DNA of 46,195 nt from Microcystis novacekii Mn_MB_F_20050700_S1 (GTDB taxonomy: Bacteria; Cyanobacteriota; Cyanobacteriia; Cyanobacteriales; Microcystaceae), in NCBI GenBank assembly GCA_007096045.1, contig SFAU01000018.1:1-46195 (forward strand), read 5' to 3'. A program made the translations under genes and the position numbers. The notes beneath the pieces were generated by a model, which worked only from the letters and a program-made list of their open reading frames with translations, was not told where the DNA came from and ran no database searches. Below, piece by piece: positions 1-13,500 of this stretch. The first letter of the stretch is position 1, and each line of letters begins with the position of its first letter.

Positions 1-98
1 TATGAGCAGCCTTTGCTAATTATCTGTTATCTATTTTAATCTAAATTCTCCTTCCCAAACCCCCAACACCGTAACCCACCGAACCATAACCTTAAGGT

Positions 99-160
99 TG
101 GTGCGTTCCCCAATATCGGATTATGTCAAAGTCCCAAGAGTTTCAGGGAACGCATCCTAC
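99..160. repeat. Inverted-repeat hairpin, REP-like variant
   Basis: The left arm GGTGCGTTCCC (100-110) pairs with the right arm GGGAACGCATCC (146-157), with one mismatch. The element is followed by CTACAAGAGCAAGCGATCAC, a tail also seen after other repeats in this window. It resembles the REP family near the transposase at 19.8 kb in arm ends and tail, but the inner arm differs. It lies just past the 3' end of the immunity-like gene. No gene is seen in 1-184. Confidence 0.6.
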
Positions 161-184
161 AAGAGCAAGCGATCACTCACAATT

Positions 185-721
185 TTATTGCATTGGTTTC
201 CTATTAATTACATTGGCAACAAATTCGGATAAATATGGAAGCCCAAACTCTTTTAGCTTAGAAATAGCTTCGTCAATTTTTGGTATGACTATATTTTTAG
301 CTTCTTGAATAGAGATTAAGGTCTGACTCTTTTCTATTAGATTGGCAACATCATTTATATCTTCTAATTCATAAAATTTCCAACCAAAACTATGAGAAGA
401 CCACAAATTATCCAATCTACATATAAATTCTTCTTTATTAAATTCTTCTCTTTCTTGAGTTGGATAACCTGAAGGTCTCTCTAATTGTGGGAAACGTCCC
501 TGAGTTGACCACCCAATTTCTATGAAAAATTCATCACCTCCTTTTAATCCTGGAATTAAAATAATAAAGCAATTTAAGCTTTCATTAACTTGCCATGTAT
601 AGGTTATCTCGCTTGAAAAAAGATATATAGATTTATATTTTGTTTCTTTAAATTGAGGAAAATTACTATTTATTTCCTGTTTAAAGTAATCCTTTAAAAC
701 TTTTAAGTATTGTTTCCGCAT
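185..721 (-). CDS. Putative immunity protein of an orphan toxin tip
   Basis: This is a 178-residue soluble protein with no signal peptide or membrane segment. I do not recognise its family with certainty. It has aromatic-rich beta-type stretches (residues about 30-75) and a helical C-terminal part. The start codon is only 30 bases after the stop of an orphan nuclease-tip fragment on the same strand, and the giant RHS-type toxin gene ends about 850 bases upstream. In polymorphic toxin loci this position is normally held by the immunity gene. The role is therefore inferred from position, not from homology. It could protect against the orphan tip, or against the tip of the giant protein, which has no other adjacent partner. 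Codon use is AT-rich, as is common for immunity genes. Confidence 0.55.
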   Translation of the reverse strand: MRKQYLKVLKDYFKQEINSNFPQFKETKYKSIYLFSSEITYTWQVNESLNCFIILIPGLKGGDEFFIEIGWSTQGRFPQLERPSGYPTQEREEFNKEEFICRLDNLWSSHSFGWKFYELEDINDVANLIEKSQTLISIQEAKNIVIPKIDEAISKLKEFGLPYLSEFVANVINRKPMQ

Positions 722-751
722 ATTTCAAATCTCCAAATGAATTAATTTTAT

Positions 752-1111
752 TTAAGGAACAAGTATAAAGAAAGATCTGATCCATTGGGCTAGTTCTAAA
801 AAACCACTTATATGGGTGAAACTGGATGCTTGAGGACTAAGTTTAGATAATAGCAGTGCGGTTTGTTCAGCAGTAGGCGCTCTAAAGGTGAATAATACTA
901 TCTGTGCTCTTGATTCAGCTACCACTGATGATGTTGCAGCAGTTTCAAGTTGTCCAACTAATCTAGTTAATGCAGGTCCAACCTGTCTAGGTAAGCCATA
1001 TTTTACCTCAATAGCAGCAACTCGTCCAGCAGCCTCAACCCAAAAATCTATAACCCTTCTACCTCCTGCACCAACTAATACCCTACCTTGTTGTATTGCT
1101 ACAAGATCCCC
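752..1111 (-). pseudogene. Orphan polymorphic-toxin C-terminal tip (PD-(D/E)XK-like), 5' truncated
   Basis: Reading from 1111 down to the TAA at 752-754 gives about 119 residues. No start codon is evident, and an in-frame TGA sits at 1112-1114. The frame contains GGRRVIDFWVE followed by AAIEVKYG, the Asp...Glu-x-Lys spacing of a PD-(D/E)XK nuclease core, then a helical tail. This is the look of a displaced toxin tip left downstream of an RHS gene. The 5' edge runs straight into an inverted-repeat element at 1124-1211, which probably marks the truncation. The immunity-like gene follows after 30 bases. It is not expected to be translated unless recombined onto the upstream giant gene. The family is inferred from the motif only. 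Confidence 0.65.
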
Positions 1112-1123
1112 TCATCATAACCC

Positions 1124-1211
1124 GTAGGTTGGGTTAAACGAAGTGCAACCCAACACACAGATTGGGGCATCATGGGGATGATGTTGAGTTTCGTTCCTCA
1201 ACCCAACCTAC
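1124..1211. repeat. Inverted-repeat element with GTAGGTTGGGTT ends
   Basis: GTAGGTTGGGTT at 1124-1135 is matched by AACCCAACCTAC at 1200-1211, a perfect 12-bp terminal inverted repeat. The right end runs into CAAGATCAAGCGATCGC, which contains a HIP1 octamer. A decayed relative with the same internal GGGGATGATGTTG block lies at 18905-18961. The element abuts the truncated end of the orphan toxin tip. Confidence 0.7.
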
Positions 1212-1294
1212 AAGATCAAGCGATCGCTAAAACAGAAACATGAATCGTGGGGTGCGATCTTCGATAGCGTAACACACCAGTTTAATGATAAAGT

Positions 1295-1361
1295 TGGTGC
1301 GTTACGGCGGATTGTTAATTTGTTTTTTTGTCAGAGATTATCGCCGCCTAACGCACCCTAC
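1295..1361 (+). repeat. REP hairpin (GGTGCGTTA family), forward copy
   Basis: The ends GGTGCGTTACGGCGG and CCGCCTAACGCACC are inverted, with a one-base offset, around an AT-rich centre. It matches the copies at 20499-20564 and 21641-21709 in the same orientation, and those at 19694-19760 and 20416-20482 in reverse. The preceding bases 1268-1294 (a remnant of a reverse copy's end plus the linker TTTAATGATAAAGTT) show that this was half of an inverted REP pair. Confidence 0.75.
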
Positions 1362-1465
1362 TGGATTGACACAGCTAATTTGGTGCATTAGCTTTTTAAC
1401 TCAAATCCTTGCTAGACTTAGATTATAGCAGTTTCATCAAGCAACATTTTAGTCGTGTCAATCCA
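1362..1465. repeat. Possible small inverted-repeat element
   Basis: TGGATTGACAC (1362-1372) is perfectly inverted at 1455-1465 (GTGTCAATCCA), bounding 104 bases with no coding content. It directly adjoins the REP copy on its left. On its right is a CAAGATCGGCGATCGC tail. No second copy is seen in the window, so mobility is unproven. Confidence 0.4.
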
Positions 1466-1574
1466 CTACAAGATCGGCGATCGCACTACAAGAGCAAGCG
1501 ATCACACTAATTGCTTCCCCTGATGAAACAGGTCGCACCAACCCAACCTTGTATATTGAGAGAGGGTGATCGCA

Positions 1575-4500
1575 CTATATCCCTAAAAGAAGTCCTCTTA
1601 AAACCGTAGTAAGATCGATAGTACCTTTAACGATACCTGTAAGTGTGCCAGTACCAATTTGTGCTTCAATAGCAGCAAATGATGTTTCAATAGCAGCAGC
1701 AGATTGTTCTGTGATTAATACTACACCATCTGCTCCAAGACCCCTGAGTTCTGCATATTTTGCACTTTGTATTGTACCTAATGAGAAAGTTTTGATTTGA
1801 CTACCTAAACGAGCTAAAGAACTACCTGCAAGTGGAACATTTGTCTTTGTTTCAATGACTATTAACCTCTCTCCGAGTTTGATGACAGCATCTGCTACTC
1901 TGATTCCACCAGGTCCAACAAAACGAACTCCAGTAAATACTGCCTCTTTGCCCAAATACCTTTCTAATTGAGCAATTACAAAATGTTCAAAGGCTTTACC
2001 TGCTGAATTGTTGATTGCCATACGAGACACATAAGCCGAAGATGTATTAACAGAATACCTTACCTCTAGATCAAGACCAAAACCAAAGAAAAATGAATAA
2101 CCTGAAGGATCGATAAAATTTACTGAATTTGTATTGGCATAAAGATATTTATGTAGTGTTATTGGCTGTTTATAAAATCCAGAAAAAACATCTCGACTTA
2201 CAAATCTTCCCGTATTAACATCTAAATATCTTGCTCTCAAATAATCTAACCCCAAATTAGGATCGCGTTGTTCTCCTGCAAACAAATATAAATTCTTCGT
2301 ATTCCCTAACTGTTTAATAATTTCCCCAAACGCTTCATAAGCATAACGATCCGTCACCAAACCATTAATATCAGTCAAGGCTCTTGTACTACCCAACCCA
2401 TCGACATGATAGAAAGAGCGCTGATTATTACGCAGTTGAGAGATTAAATCATTACCATAAATGTAACTTGCTTTAATAATCTTACTCGGTGTATATTCCT
2501 CTAATACCTGAGCATAATCACGGTTTTTATCCACTAAGAAACGAGTTTCTTCACCGTTAACTATTTGACTAATTCTGATACCATCACTATCATATTTATT
2601 CGTAACCTCATTCACCCCATCCCCATTATTATCCAGACCAACTAAGCGATTTTCCGCATCCCATTGATAGTTGACTTTATCCGTTCCAGTAGTCTTAGAT
2701 AGGGTATTACCATTATTATCATAAGTGTAATTAGTTGTTACCCCATTCGTCACTTCTTCCAACAAGCGATCATTCTTATCATACTGATATGTTGTATTAC
2801 CTTCCAGTGAATCATTGCGGGTTAAATCATTGCGGGTTAAACGATTACTCACCGCATCGTAAGTATAGCTAATAGTGCGGGTTGTTCCGTCAATAACTTC
2901 CTCTTTCAAGAGACGATAAAGATCGTCATATTCATAATTAGATTTTCGTCCATCTTGTTCAACAACTGTCAGACGATTACCCACCTTATCTAGGGTATAA
3001 CGGAAACTGTTAATAATGCTAGTGCTATTACTATTTTGCAAGTAAAGTAGTCGGTTTAACAGGTCATAGTCACGGGTTTCTATCGTTCCATTGGGTAGGG
3101 TTGTTTTGATGAGATTCCCTGCTAAATCATAATTATAGGTTGTTACCCCATTACTCGGATCTGTAACCGTTTTTAGGCGATTTTGTTCATCAAAAGTATA
3201 ACTCGTCTTACCTGATGGAACGGTAACAGAAGTGCGGTTTCCTGCTGCGTCGTAGGTGTATTGAATTTTCACCCCATCAGGATCGAGGCGAGATAACAGG
3301 CGATCGCGGCTATCATATTGATAGGTTATTGTTCCATTACTGTCGGTTTCAGTGGCTCGTTGACCCGTTAAGGTATAAGTATAGGTAACTTGTTGATTAC
3401 TGGGTAAGTTTTTCCTGAGTAGTCGGTTACGTTCATCGTAGGTAAATGTGATAATTTGACCGTTAAAATCAGTGGTACTAATAATGTTACCTACTTGATC
3501 ATATTGGTTGCTAGAACGCTGATTTAGTGGCAATTGGGTGGCAATTCGGCGACCTATACCATCATATTCATAACGAGTAATATTACCATTGGCATCTTTT
3601 TGAGTAATCAGATTTCCTAATTCATTATAACCGTATTCAGTGCGATTATTTAGCGCATCGATTACTGCTGTTAATTGTCCTAAAGCATTATACTCATATT
3701 TAGTTTTATTGCCTTCTTGGTCAATTTTGGCAATCACTCGACCTGCTTGGTCGAAAGTAGTAGAAATACTGGTATTATCAGCGAAGATTTGACCTGTAAG
3801 ACGACCCAAATTATCATAGACGAATTGAGTTTTACGTCCCAAGGGATCGGTTTGACTAATTTGACGACCTAAAGCATCATAGGTGACAACAATTCTGGGG
3901 TTATCAGCATCATTGTTAGGAGTATTGTCAGGGAGGATAGTTTCTGTTCTTCTTCCAGCATCATCGTAAGTATAACGAGTAATATTACCCCGTTCATCCA
4001 CTTCAGCAATCGCTCTTCCGGCTTTATCATAACGGGTTTCTTTGCGGGGATTGTCAGTGTTGTCATTCGGTGTTAGATCAGGATAGAGTGTAAAGGTTAA
4101 ACGACCTAAAGCATCATATTGGAATTGAGTCCGTCTTCCTAATTCGTCAATTTCCGCCGTAAGTCGGTTGGCAGCATCATATTCTTTACGAGTGCGAGGA
4201 TTATCACTATCATTATTAGGGGTAGCGTCTGGATAAATAGTTTCTAACAGTTGTCCACCATCACTATAGACATACTTAGTAGTGCGACCTAAAGCATCGA
4301 TTTCTTTAATTTTCTGTCCAGCAGCATCATAAATTGTTTGGCTAATATTGCCTTCTGCATCAGTTACTTTAATGATATTACCTTTGGTATCATACTCTGT
4401 CTTAGTAACAAGGGTACGAATACCATTAGGAGTTGTTAATGTATGGGTTTCTGTTAAGCGATTGCTATTGTTATTATAAGTGTAAGTAATTTCGTAACCG

Positions 4501-7500
4501 AGTGGATTAATTTCCTTGGTAATATTACCTCGGTAATCATATTCATATTTGGTTGTTCCTTCAGCAGTAGTTAACTGAGTTAATAAGCCATTGCTATCGT
4601 AAGCGAGGGTAACAGTTTCATTACTTAAGCCGGTAATAGATAGTAAATTACCTCGACTATCATAAGTGTTTGTGACAACATTTCCTAGCGCATCAGTGGT
4701 AGTTAAAAGATCATTGTTAGCGTTATAAGTATAGCGAGTGACATTACCTAAAGCATCTGTTTCGCTTAATTTATTGCCCTTAATATCATAAGTGTAGGAG
4801 AGTTTTTCCCCTTCAGGATTGGTTTCACTAAGAAGATTATTATTGTCATCATAGGTGCGTTTAATAATGCCACCATTAGCGTCAACTTCACTAACAATAT
4901 TTCCCCGCAGGTCATATTCGTAGGTTGTGGCATTACCAAGAGGGTCTTTAACTGTATAGAGTGAGTTATCTGGATTATAGTCTAACTGAACAGCTTTACC
5001 TTCGCCATTGAAAACTTTAGTTAAGCGTCCATTTTCATCATATTCATTTTTAATACCAGTTCGTCCCAAGGGATCGATAATTTCATCTAAGTAGTGAGGT
5101 TGATCATTATTATACTTAAACTGAGTGGTATTATTTTCTCGGTCAGTAACTTTAATTAAATCTCCTTTACTATCATATTCATATTTAATCTGTTTACCCA
5201 TCGGATCGGTTACGGTAGTGATGCGACCTTGAGTATCTCTGCCAAAGGTTACTTTTACTCCATTACTGCTGGTAATTCCCGCATCAGTAAAGTTTAGTTT
5301 ATCGCTATTGCGATTGGTAATACTATTAATATCTCCGGTGGTAGCATCGATATTATAAACAATGCCTTCTTTAGTGGTTAATTGATAGTAATTACCCCAA
5401 TCTTGCGGATGGTAATGAGCAAAAGCAGAACCGCCACTAAAGGGAACAACTTGACCATTTTGTCCTCGAATTAAGACGACTCCTGCTGTTTGCACACTTA
5501 AGGTACTGGTAGAACCTTTATCAGCCACAAAAGTTGGTTTATATAAACCATTACGTCCTAAAAACGCATTAACAAGAGAATTAATAGCTTCTAACTTAAA
5601 GGTGAATTTTTCTCGCTTCCCTCCCGGTAAAGTAATATAAACCGCATCTCCTTCTTTAAAGCCTACACTGCGGAAGCCTAATTCTTGATAAAGTTCATCT
5701 TTGGGTAAACTGGTTCGCACATCGGCATCTCGAAATTCCATGCGCCAACCATAACCAAAATCGTCTTTATTATTACTATTTAAGGTGTCATAGGTACGAT
5801 TTAAAGTAATGGGAATACCACCAACAGGAATCTCTAAATCGGTAAAGGAGAGTTGGAAGTTTCCTAATTTTAAATCACCACTGACATCTAGTAATTCTGC
5901 TACCCCATTACCCTTACCATTGACATCGTAGGCAACTAGACGAACCTGATAGGTATCATTAGGTAACAAAGTAGGATCTAATACCCCTAATACCCCATTT
6001 GTAACTGGAGTTGTCCCTCGGAACATTTCTTTGAAAGGTGCGCTACCATCAGCCGGAGCAACTTCAAGCGCATAATAAGCTAGGTTAGTATCGTTAACCG
6101 TGCCTTTAATGGGTGTGGGTGTGGTAATTTCAAAATTAGCAATTCCTGATAAGTCTAAACTAACACTAGGCGCTTCTGTATCGGTGGGATCGAGGACATT
6201 AACATTAGTAGTAGCTTCAGCTTTGTTTCCTGCTGCATCAAAGGCGATCGCTTTAGCGGTAATCACGCCTGAATTAGTGGGAGTAAAAACAGCTACCCCA
6301 TTACTGTCAAGGACAACGGGAGTATTATTAATCAGTAGTTGCAGGTTAGTAATACCAACATTATCGGTTGCACTGACTTGGAATGATACTGATTCACCTT
6401 TATTGGTAAAGTTTTTATCACGATTAATAATAACTTTTGGTGCAGTAGTATCGGGTGCAACAGTGAGATTAAAGCTTTGATTAACTTTCCCGTTGGCTGC
6501 ATCAGTAATGGTTATGGTAATGGCATGGGTTCCAGTTTGGGAGGTCGAAGGAGTCCAAGTCAGTCTGCCCTTTTCATCTACGGTAATTCCCTTAGCTTGG
6601 GAAGCTGTATCTAAACTATAAATAAGGATGCCACCATCAGGATCGTTGGCTTGAATATCATAGCGATAGGGTACTCCTGGAACTGCGCCTGTAGGCGGGG
6701 TAGTGGAACGAATTACAGGGAGACTATTGACTTTAGCGGTTAAAGTGTAGCCTTGAGTTACTCCCAATCCCAGAGGATCGAAAGCGGCGACGACCACTTT
6801 ATAATTGCCTGTAATTGGAGTATTCCATTGTACTAAGCCAGTGTTAGCATTAATGGTCATGCCTTGGGGGGCTTCTATTAGTTGATAGGTTAAAGTTTGT
6901 CCATCAGGATCGCTGGCTTTAATTTGGTATTGATAGGGATTGCCTACATTAGCTATAAATAAGGGTGTTGAGGTAATATTCGGGGCTTGATTAATGATTT
7001 GTGTTCCTACCACTAACTGATAGGTTTGAGTAGCAGTTGCGCCTTGATTATCGGCTACTAAAACATCAATATCATAGTTGCCTATTTGAGTCGGTGTCCA
7101 TTGAATCTTACCCGTCTGATCAATGGTCATACCGTTGGGTTTACGCCCTAAATTGTAGGTTAAAATTCCATTTTCAGGATCTTTGGCAACAACAGTATAG
7201 GCATAGGCTTGATTCGTAACTGTTCGGGTGAGGGGGACAGAGGTAATATTAGGAGGAAGATTAACCCCATTAACAGCCAGGGTAAAGCGTTGGCTGCTGG
7301 TTGCCCCTTGAGTATCTATCGCTTGAATAACTACTTCATGAAGTCCAATTTGATCTAGTTTAGGTTGCCAACGAATTGTTCCCTTAGTAACATCAAGAGA
7401 CATTCCCTGCGGACGAGTTTCCAATGACCAGAAAATGGGGTCGCCATCAGGATCGTTACCGACTAGATTATATTGATAAATTTGGTTAATATTTGCTTGT

Positions 7501-10500
7501 AGGGAAGGAGTCGAGAGAATTTGGGGGGCTTGATTGTTGCTGCGTTGACTAACAACAGCGATCGCCCATTCTTGTTCAGCGAATCCACCTCGTCCATCGA
7601 TTACTTGGACTTTTACGGTATGATTGCCCAATTGATTGGCTTCGGGAGTCCAAGTGATCAATCCTTGTTGATTCAATGTCATCCCTGTGGGAGCATTTTG
7701 CAGATTAATGGTGAGGGGATCGCCATCAGGATCTGAGATATTTAAGGTGTAGAAATAGGATGTACCTAAAGCAACATTATTGCGAGGCGTAGAGGTGATT
7801 TGTGGGGCATTATTAGGGGCAGCAGCTACCACGTTTAGGGTATAGATTTGGGTCGTTTCTCCTCCTTGACCATCACTAGCTATTAGAGTTAGGGTATGCT
7901 GACCTATTTGAGAAGTCGTAGGTGTCCAGCGTAGGATTCCTGTAGTTGCGTCGAGGGTGACACCCGTTGGGGTTGTATCTAAACGGAAAGCGATCGCATC
8001 TCCATCAGCATCTTGAGCTTGAATTTGGTATTGATAGGGTAGATTGGCGACGGCTTCCAAATCAGGGCTGGAGGTAATAATAGGGGCATTATTGAGAGAA
8101 TTAACCTTAATTTGGAAAGATTGTAGGCTAACTCCTCCTTTACCATCCTGTACTCGTAAAGTTACATCGTGGATACCGATTTGATTAAGAGTTGGTTTCC
8201 AGACTAAAATGCCTGTATTTGTATCAACTATCATACCTTCGGGTTTGAGGGGAAGATCGAAGGTCAAGCGATCGCTATCTGGATCTGTTGCTTTAGCATC
8301 GTAGCGCAGAAGTTGGTCAATTTGGGCGGTTATGGGGGCTGTACTGGTAAAGGTTGGGGCTTGATTGGGTTTGATTGGATTAGTTTTTGTGTTGCCAAAG
8401 TTGATGTTTTCGACAATCTGGCCCGAAGTTAAAGTAACGGTATGGAAACTAGGTTGAGGTTCAGATAATGATTCGGTAACGCTGACATCATAGAAACCTA
8501 CATTATTCCCCCATTCAAAACCATCCATCGTTCCTAAGAATAATCTTGTTGCCCCATCGGGAACAACTATTTGTTGCCGTCTCCCCTCGGTGTTGACACC
8601 ATCTCCAATAAAAAATACTTGCTTGAGTTGTGGTGAAATAGTGCTGTAATTAATGCCGCCATTGACATTACCAGAATTTCTAAAATCTAATATATTCGGT
8701 GCAGTATTACTATTAGGTTGTCCTGAACCAAGAAACACCCCAACTAGGCTATTAATAGGAGCAAAAAGTCCAGAGATTCCATTTTCTGAACCTCCATCGG
8801 TTTGAGAGAATTGAGTTAAATGATTTTGAAAAGTACCGGCGGAATTTGTACCGTCAGCGTTCGGTGAGAGCAAAGATGGACTTGGCCCGTTACCTACCTG
8901 TCCGCCGGTGACTTCAAAGGTCAAGATAGAACCGGAAAGCAATTGTAAATTGCGTACAATTGTGGGGGATTGAGCGGGTGCAATATCTTGAATACTCGCT
9001 TTTGACCCATCAGGCATTCCGGCTAACCAAGGATCGCTAGTTCCTGTTACTTTAACATTCGTATTGGTAATAATACGGTTGCTTAAATTAGTTGGAAATG
9101 TTTGTTTATACCCCTCTGGTACTACTTCCCGCACGAGGTAAGTACCTGGTGTTAAATTGATAAATCTATATTGTCCTGTTTCATCAATATCTAGAGTATT
9201 AGGATTATCGGAAGCAGTAATTTGGGTAGGTTCATTAATATCAAGTATTCCGTTATTATTTAAGTCAAGATAAACGGTAACACCTGCTAATCCTGGTTCA
9301 AGTTGAGTAATCTTAGCAGTGAATATTGTACTATCAACAAGATCGTTAGCAGCATTGGGATCGAGGGCAAAATCAACAATAGAACCAGCTTTTACAGTAG
9401 CTTTAACTTTATAATCAATCCCTTCAGTATTATTGCCAGCGATTGCCTGTGACCAAATTTCAACACCGTCAACGATCACCCGTCCTATAACACCATTTCC
9501 TCCAATTTGACTTCCTACTTTCGCTAATTTTCCTGAAATTTCGATTTCACCCTCTGCCTCGCTAACCCATCGTCGTACCGACCATTGTTCTACAGGAGTG
9601 CGTCCACCGCTAGTGATGACCCCATTAGGATGAGTCCAGTTAGAACCTACTAATGTCCAAAAAGTACCTTCTTGAACTGCCCAAAGGGAAGATGTAGTAT
9701 TTGTTACAAACTGAGTCATCTGTTGAAAATCAGAACTGATAAATGGGCCATCATAGTAACCGTAATACCAATTATTCTGTCCTTGTACCCCAGAAAATTC
9801 TGCTACTGAATCAGCAATTAAATTATTTCTGATTCCATCTCCATTAATATCTTCCCATTTAGTCCCTCGAATTTCACCTCTACCATTCACAAAAACTTCA
9901 CTATAGCGATTATTTTCTTCATTGCATTCATTGACCTGACCCTTCCCTGTTCCATCATCATCAGCAACTACCCAAATATTTTGTAGAGAAGTGCCATTAA
10001 CCGTTAGACTAACATCCTCAAAGCCACCAATTTCTAATTTTTTAGTTGTTTTAGTTGTCCCTAAAAGCACTCCTCCTGCTTTCGGGTCGCCTTTGTAAAA
10101 AGCAACATTAACCCCTGCTGCTACAAAAATTGAGCCACCATTACCAATTCTTGCTTTAATTGTCGTTTTCCCACTAGCTTCTTCAGTTCGTAAATAAGAG
10201 GCTGTTAAATCGGGTGCAGCTAGAGGACTATAGTTCGTCTGAAGATTGAGGCGATAGGTATTGTGAATCTGCCAACTATTTTGTTCTTTGATAGGAATTG
10301 AGCCATCATCGTTAATATTAGTAATATGGTAGCTGTGTTGATTCCATAACTGTCGTGTAGAAACCCAAGTATCATTTAAGTCCCCAATAACAAATATTCC
10401 TGTTTGAGAACCAAGATAATAGTTATTAGCAACAGCAACAATTTCCGCATTCCCATCAGCATCTACATCTACAATTAAAGGTAACTCATACGTTGTTCCC

Positions 10501-13500
10501 GAACCTTTCGGTAATTGATAAAGAATATTGCCATCACTACCATTATAGATTCTTAGATAAAGCTCGTCTCCATACACGATCTCCGCTTTTCCATCACCAT
10601 CAAAATCAAAAACGGATGAACCTGTTACATTAGAACTGTTATCTTGAGTAACACTTGTCCATTTAATTGAAGCGTCTGTTTCAAAAACTACGTATCTATT
10701 AGCACCAGCAACACCGATTTCTGGTTGGCCATCCCCATCAATATCAGCGATAGTCGGTGTACCACCATTACCTCCTCCCGGAATACTAACGCCTCCCCAT
10801 TTAATTTGTCCTGTGTGTTCTAATAGATACACTTGTCCACCAGAAACAATGACAATTTCAGGGTTAGGATCACTATCAAAGTTTCCTATAGCAGCAAAAC
10901 CATCATTAATAGAAGCATTCCAATATAACGAACCGTTAGCGCGATAAGCACTTCTTCCAGCGATTACTTCAGGGCTACCATCTAGATCAAGATCGGCTAC
11001 TATCGAAAGGGGACCCGCTCCATTATCTCCACGTCCTAATCCTCCTACTGAGTTTCCTTGCCAAATAATTCTACCTTGATTGTCGAGTACCGTTGCTCCG
11101 ATAATTATTTCTGGTGTACTGTCTTGATTGAGATCAGCAATTGAAGCAGATCCCCAATTAATTCCCCCCCAAACGGCTGAACTACGCCACTTAAATGTCC
11201 CATCATGTTCAAAAGCAATTAAAGCATCTCCACTTTCTACCGTTGCTAAAATTTCCGGTTTTCCATCATTGTCAATATCTCCAACTGCTACTCCTGACGC
11301 TCCCCGTACTTCATAAGCAGAATTAGTAACTGTCCAGAGTTCGCTTCCATTAGCTCCACTGATTGCACGAAGTACCCCATCAGTTGTATAGTTACTACCC
11401 GTAAACGTGCTGAAAACAATATCAGGAATCTGATCACCATTTAGATCAATGACTGCGGGAGTCATCATTACCTGATTAGAACTTGGTAAAACAGAGAAAG
11501 TATTTTTATTCCACTCGACAACGGGGTTAAATTGTCCAGAGGGTTGAATTATACAATCTTGGCTGCTGAAAGCTAAATTATTGTTTTCATTCGTTTCAGT
11601 AATCACCTTATCAGCATCGACAAATCCCCAAATCGGACTATTGATAAAGCTCAAGAAACCCGACAAATTCGTTGTCACTGTTGTACTTTGACCCGCTTGT
11701 AGTGGTGTAGTAACTTGAGTTTCCCCTAAAACAGTATCAATTCCTACATCATAAGCTTGATTAAGGTTTCTATCTTCAAAGAAAATGACTTTAAAGCGAT
11801 CGCTTAAATTATTTAATCCCTGATTCTTAATTTGAGCAGAAACCTGTCCCGATACAGTTAAAAGTTGCCCATCTATAACTAGGTTTTTTGTGTCAATATC
11901 AGCTAAGGTTAAATCAACATTTCTATCGGCTAATTCAAGTACAAAACTTTGGGTATCGAATCCTCCTCGACCATCTTCAACTTTTACCGTCACGTTTGCA
12001 GGTGCAACCGTTAAGGCTCTAACTGATACATTATCGATAACAGCACCACAGAATCCAATTTCTGTATCAAGAGAAGAAAATCTAAGAGTTGTTTGAGATG
12101 CTGAGGCAGTAAACTCCCAAGTTTGTGTTTGCCACCCCATATTTGTATTACTTCGATTTGTAGTATTAAAAGAGAATTCTGCTGATTGTTCAGCCGCCTG
12201 TACTAATAGTTTTTTAATGCTAGGAGGACAATTAGTATTACCTGCTAAGTCAAATTTTAAATGATACTTTTGACCAGGTTGTGTATTTATAGTCTGTTCA
12301 ATTCCTCCAAAAAAACCAGAACCATCTACGTCTAAACAACGTTGACCATCAGATGCTAAAAATTGACCTTGATGCCAAGAAATATTTTTCTTAAAAACTT
12401 TCCATCCTTCTATTGCAGTTGAACCAATATCTAAATCTATCCAATCTCCTTGAAACAATTGCCCTAATTCAAAGCTACCATTTTGAATAAGATTATCTTG
12501 ACTTGGTTGTGATACGGGAGTCCAAGTAATTAAACCACTGTCAAGATTGATCGCCATTCCTGTTGGTTTGTCGATTAAAGAATAAGTTAATTTATCTTGA
12601 TCTACATCTATAGCATCCACATCATAGGCATAATTATAAGTCTGTAAAGCTTGTTGTGTAAAACCACTGTAGAGAACGTTAGATTGAGAATAATTATAGA
12701 AGCCAAATTTACCTGAAGTGTAAGTATTATCATTAATAGTTATAGATTCTATAATCGTATTTCCTTCTTTAACGGTAATCGTAAATTGACCAGGCAAGAA
12801 ATCAAGCGTAAATTTATAATCGGTTAAATCCTTCCAAGCAACGGTATTATGAAAGAGTTGCTTAACTCGCAGTCCATTGCCATTCGTTGGCCATAAATCT
12901 GTTCCAGTTAGGGAAGAATTGGCATCAACAACTTTAATACTCATTCCCCGTTCAGAAAAACCTAACGGGTCGTTTTGATCAGCTTGTTTCCAATCAAATA
13001 AATAAAAGTGTTGAGAATCTTGATAACCAAAAACAAAGCCAATATAGTCATCATCATCACTCGTTCCAACTTTCCAAGTTCCTTCAATTCTATTATTAGT
13101 AACATCGGTATTACTTAATAAAATAGAAGCATCTGCGTTGATTTTTTGTTCAACGACTGTATTTCCAGGTTGAATCTGCCAACTCGCATCGGGTTGAGAA
13201 TTAAATTCATATTGAACAGTCTCCCATTTCGATAAATCAAATAACTGCGGATTACCACTGCTAGAACTAGGATAAACTTTAGTTACTGGATCAGTAATAA
13301 TAACAGGTGGTGTATTTCCGGCTTCTTGTTGAACTAAAATTTGATATTTCTGTTCAGCAATTCCTCCCTTTCCATCACTGACTTTTACCGTGATATCCTG
13401 TAATCCTATTTGATTAGCAGTTGGCAACCAACGAATAATTCCTGTCTCTGGTTCAATCCACATTCCTGTGGGAGATTTTACTAATTCATAGGTGAGAATA

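Noticed and set aside
888..1127. Plus-strand open frame of 79 codons
   Set aside because: It is antisense to the orphan toxin-tip frame, whose protein has a clear nuclease motif. The plus-strand product is low-complexity (Thr/Pro/Ala) without features.
3869..4066. Minus-strand frame inside the YD-repeat region
   Set aside because: It lies within the giant gene in another frame. Its Leu/Met-rich product has no features.
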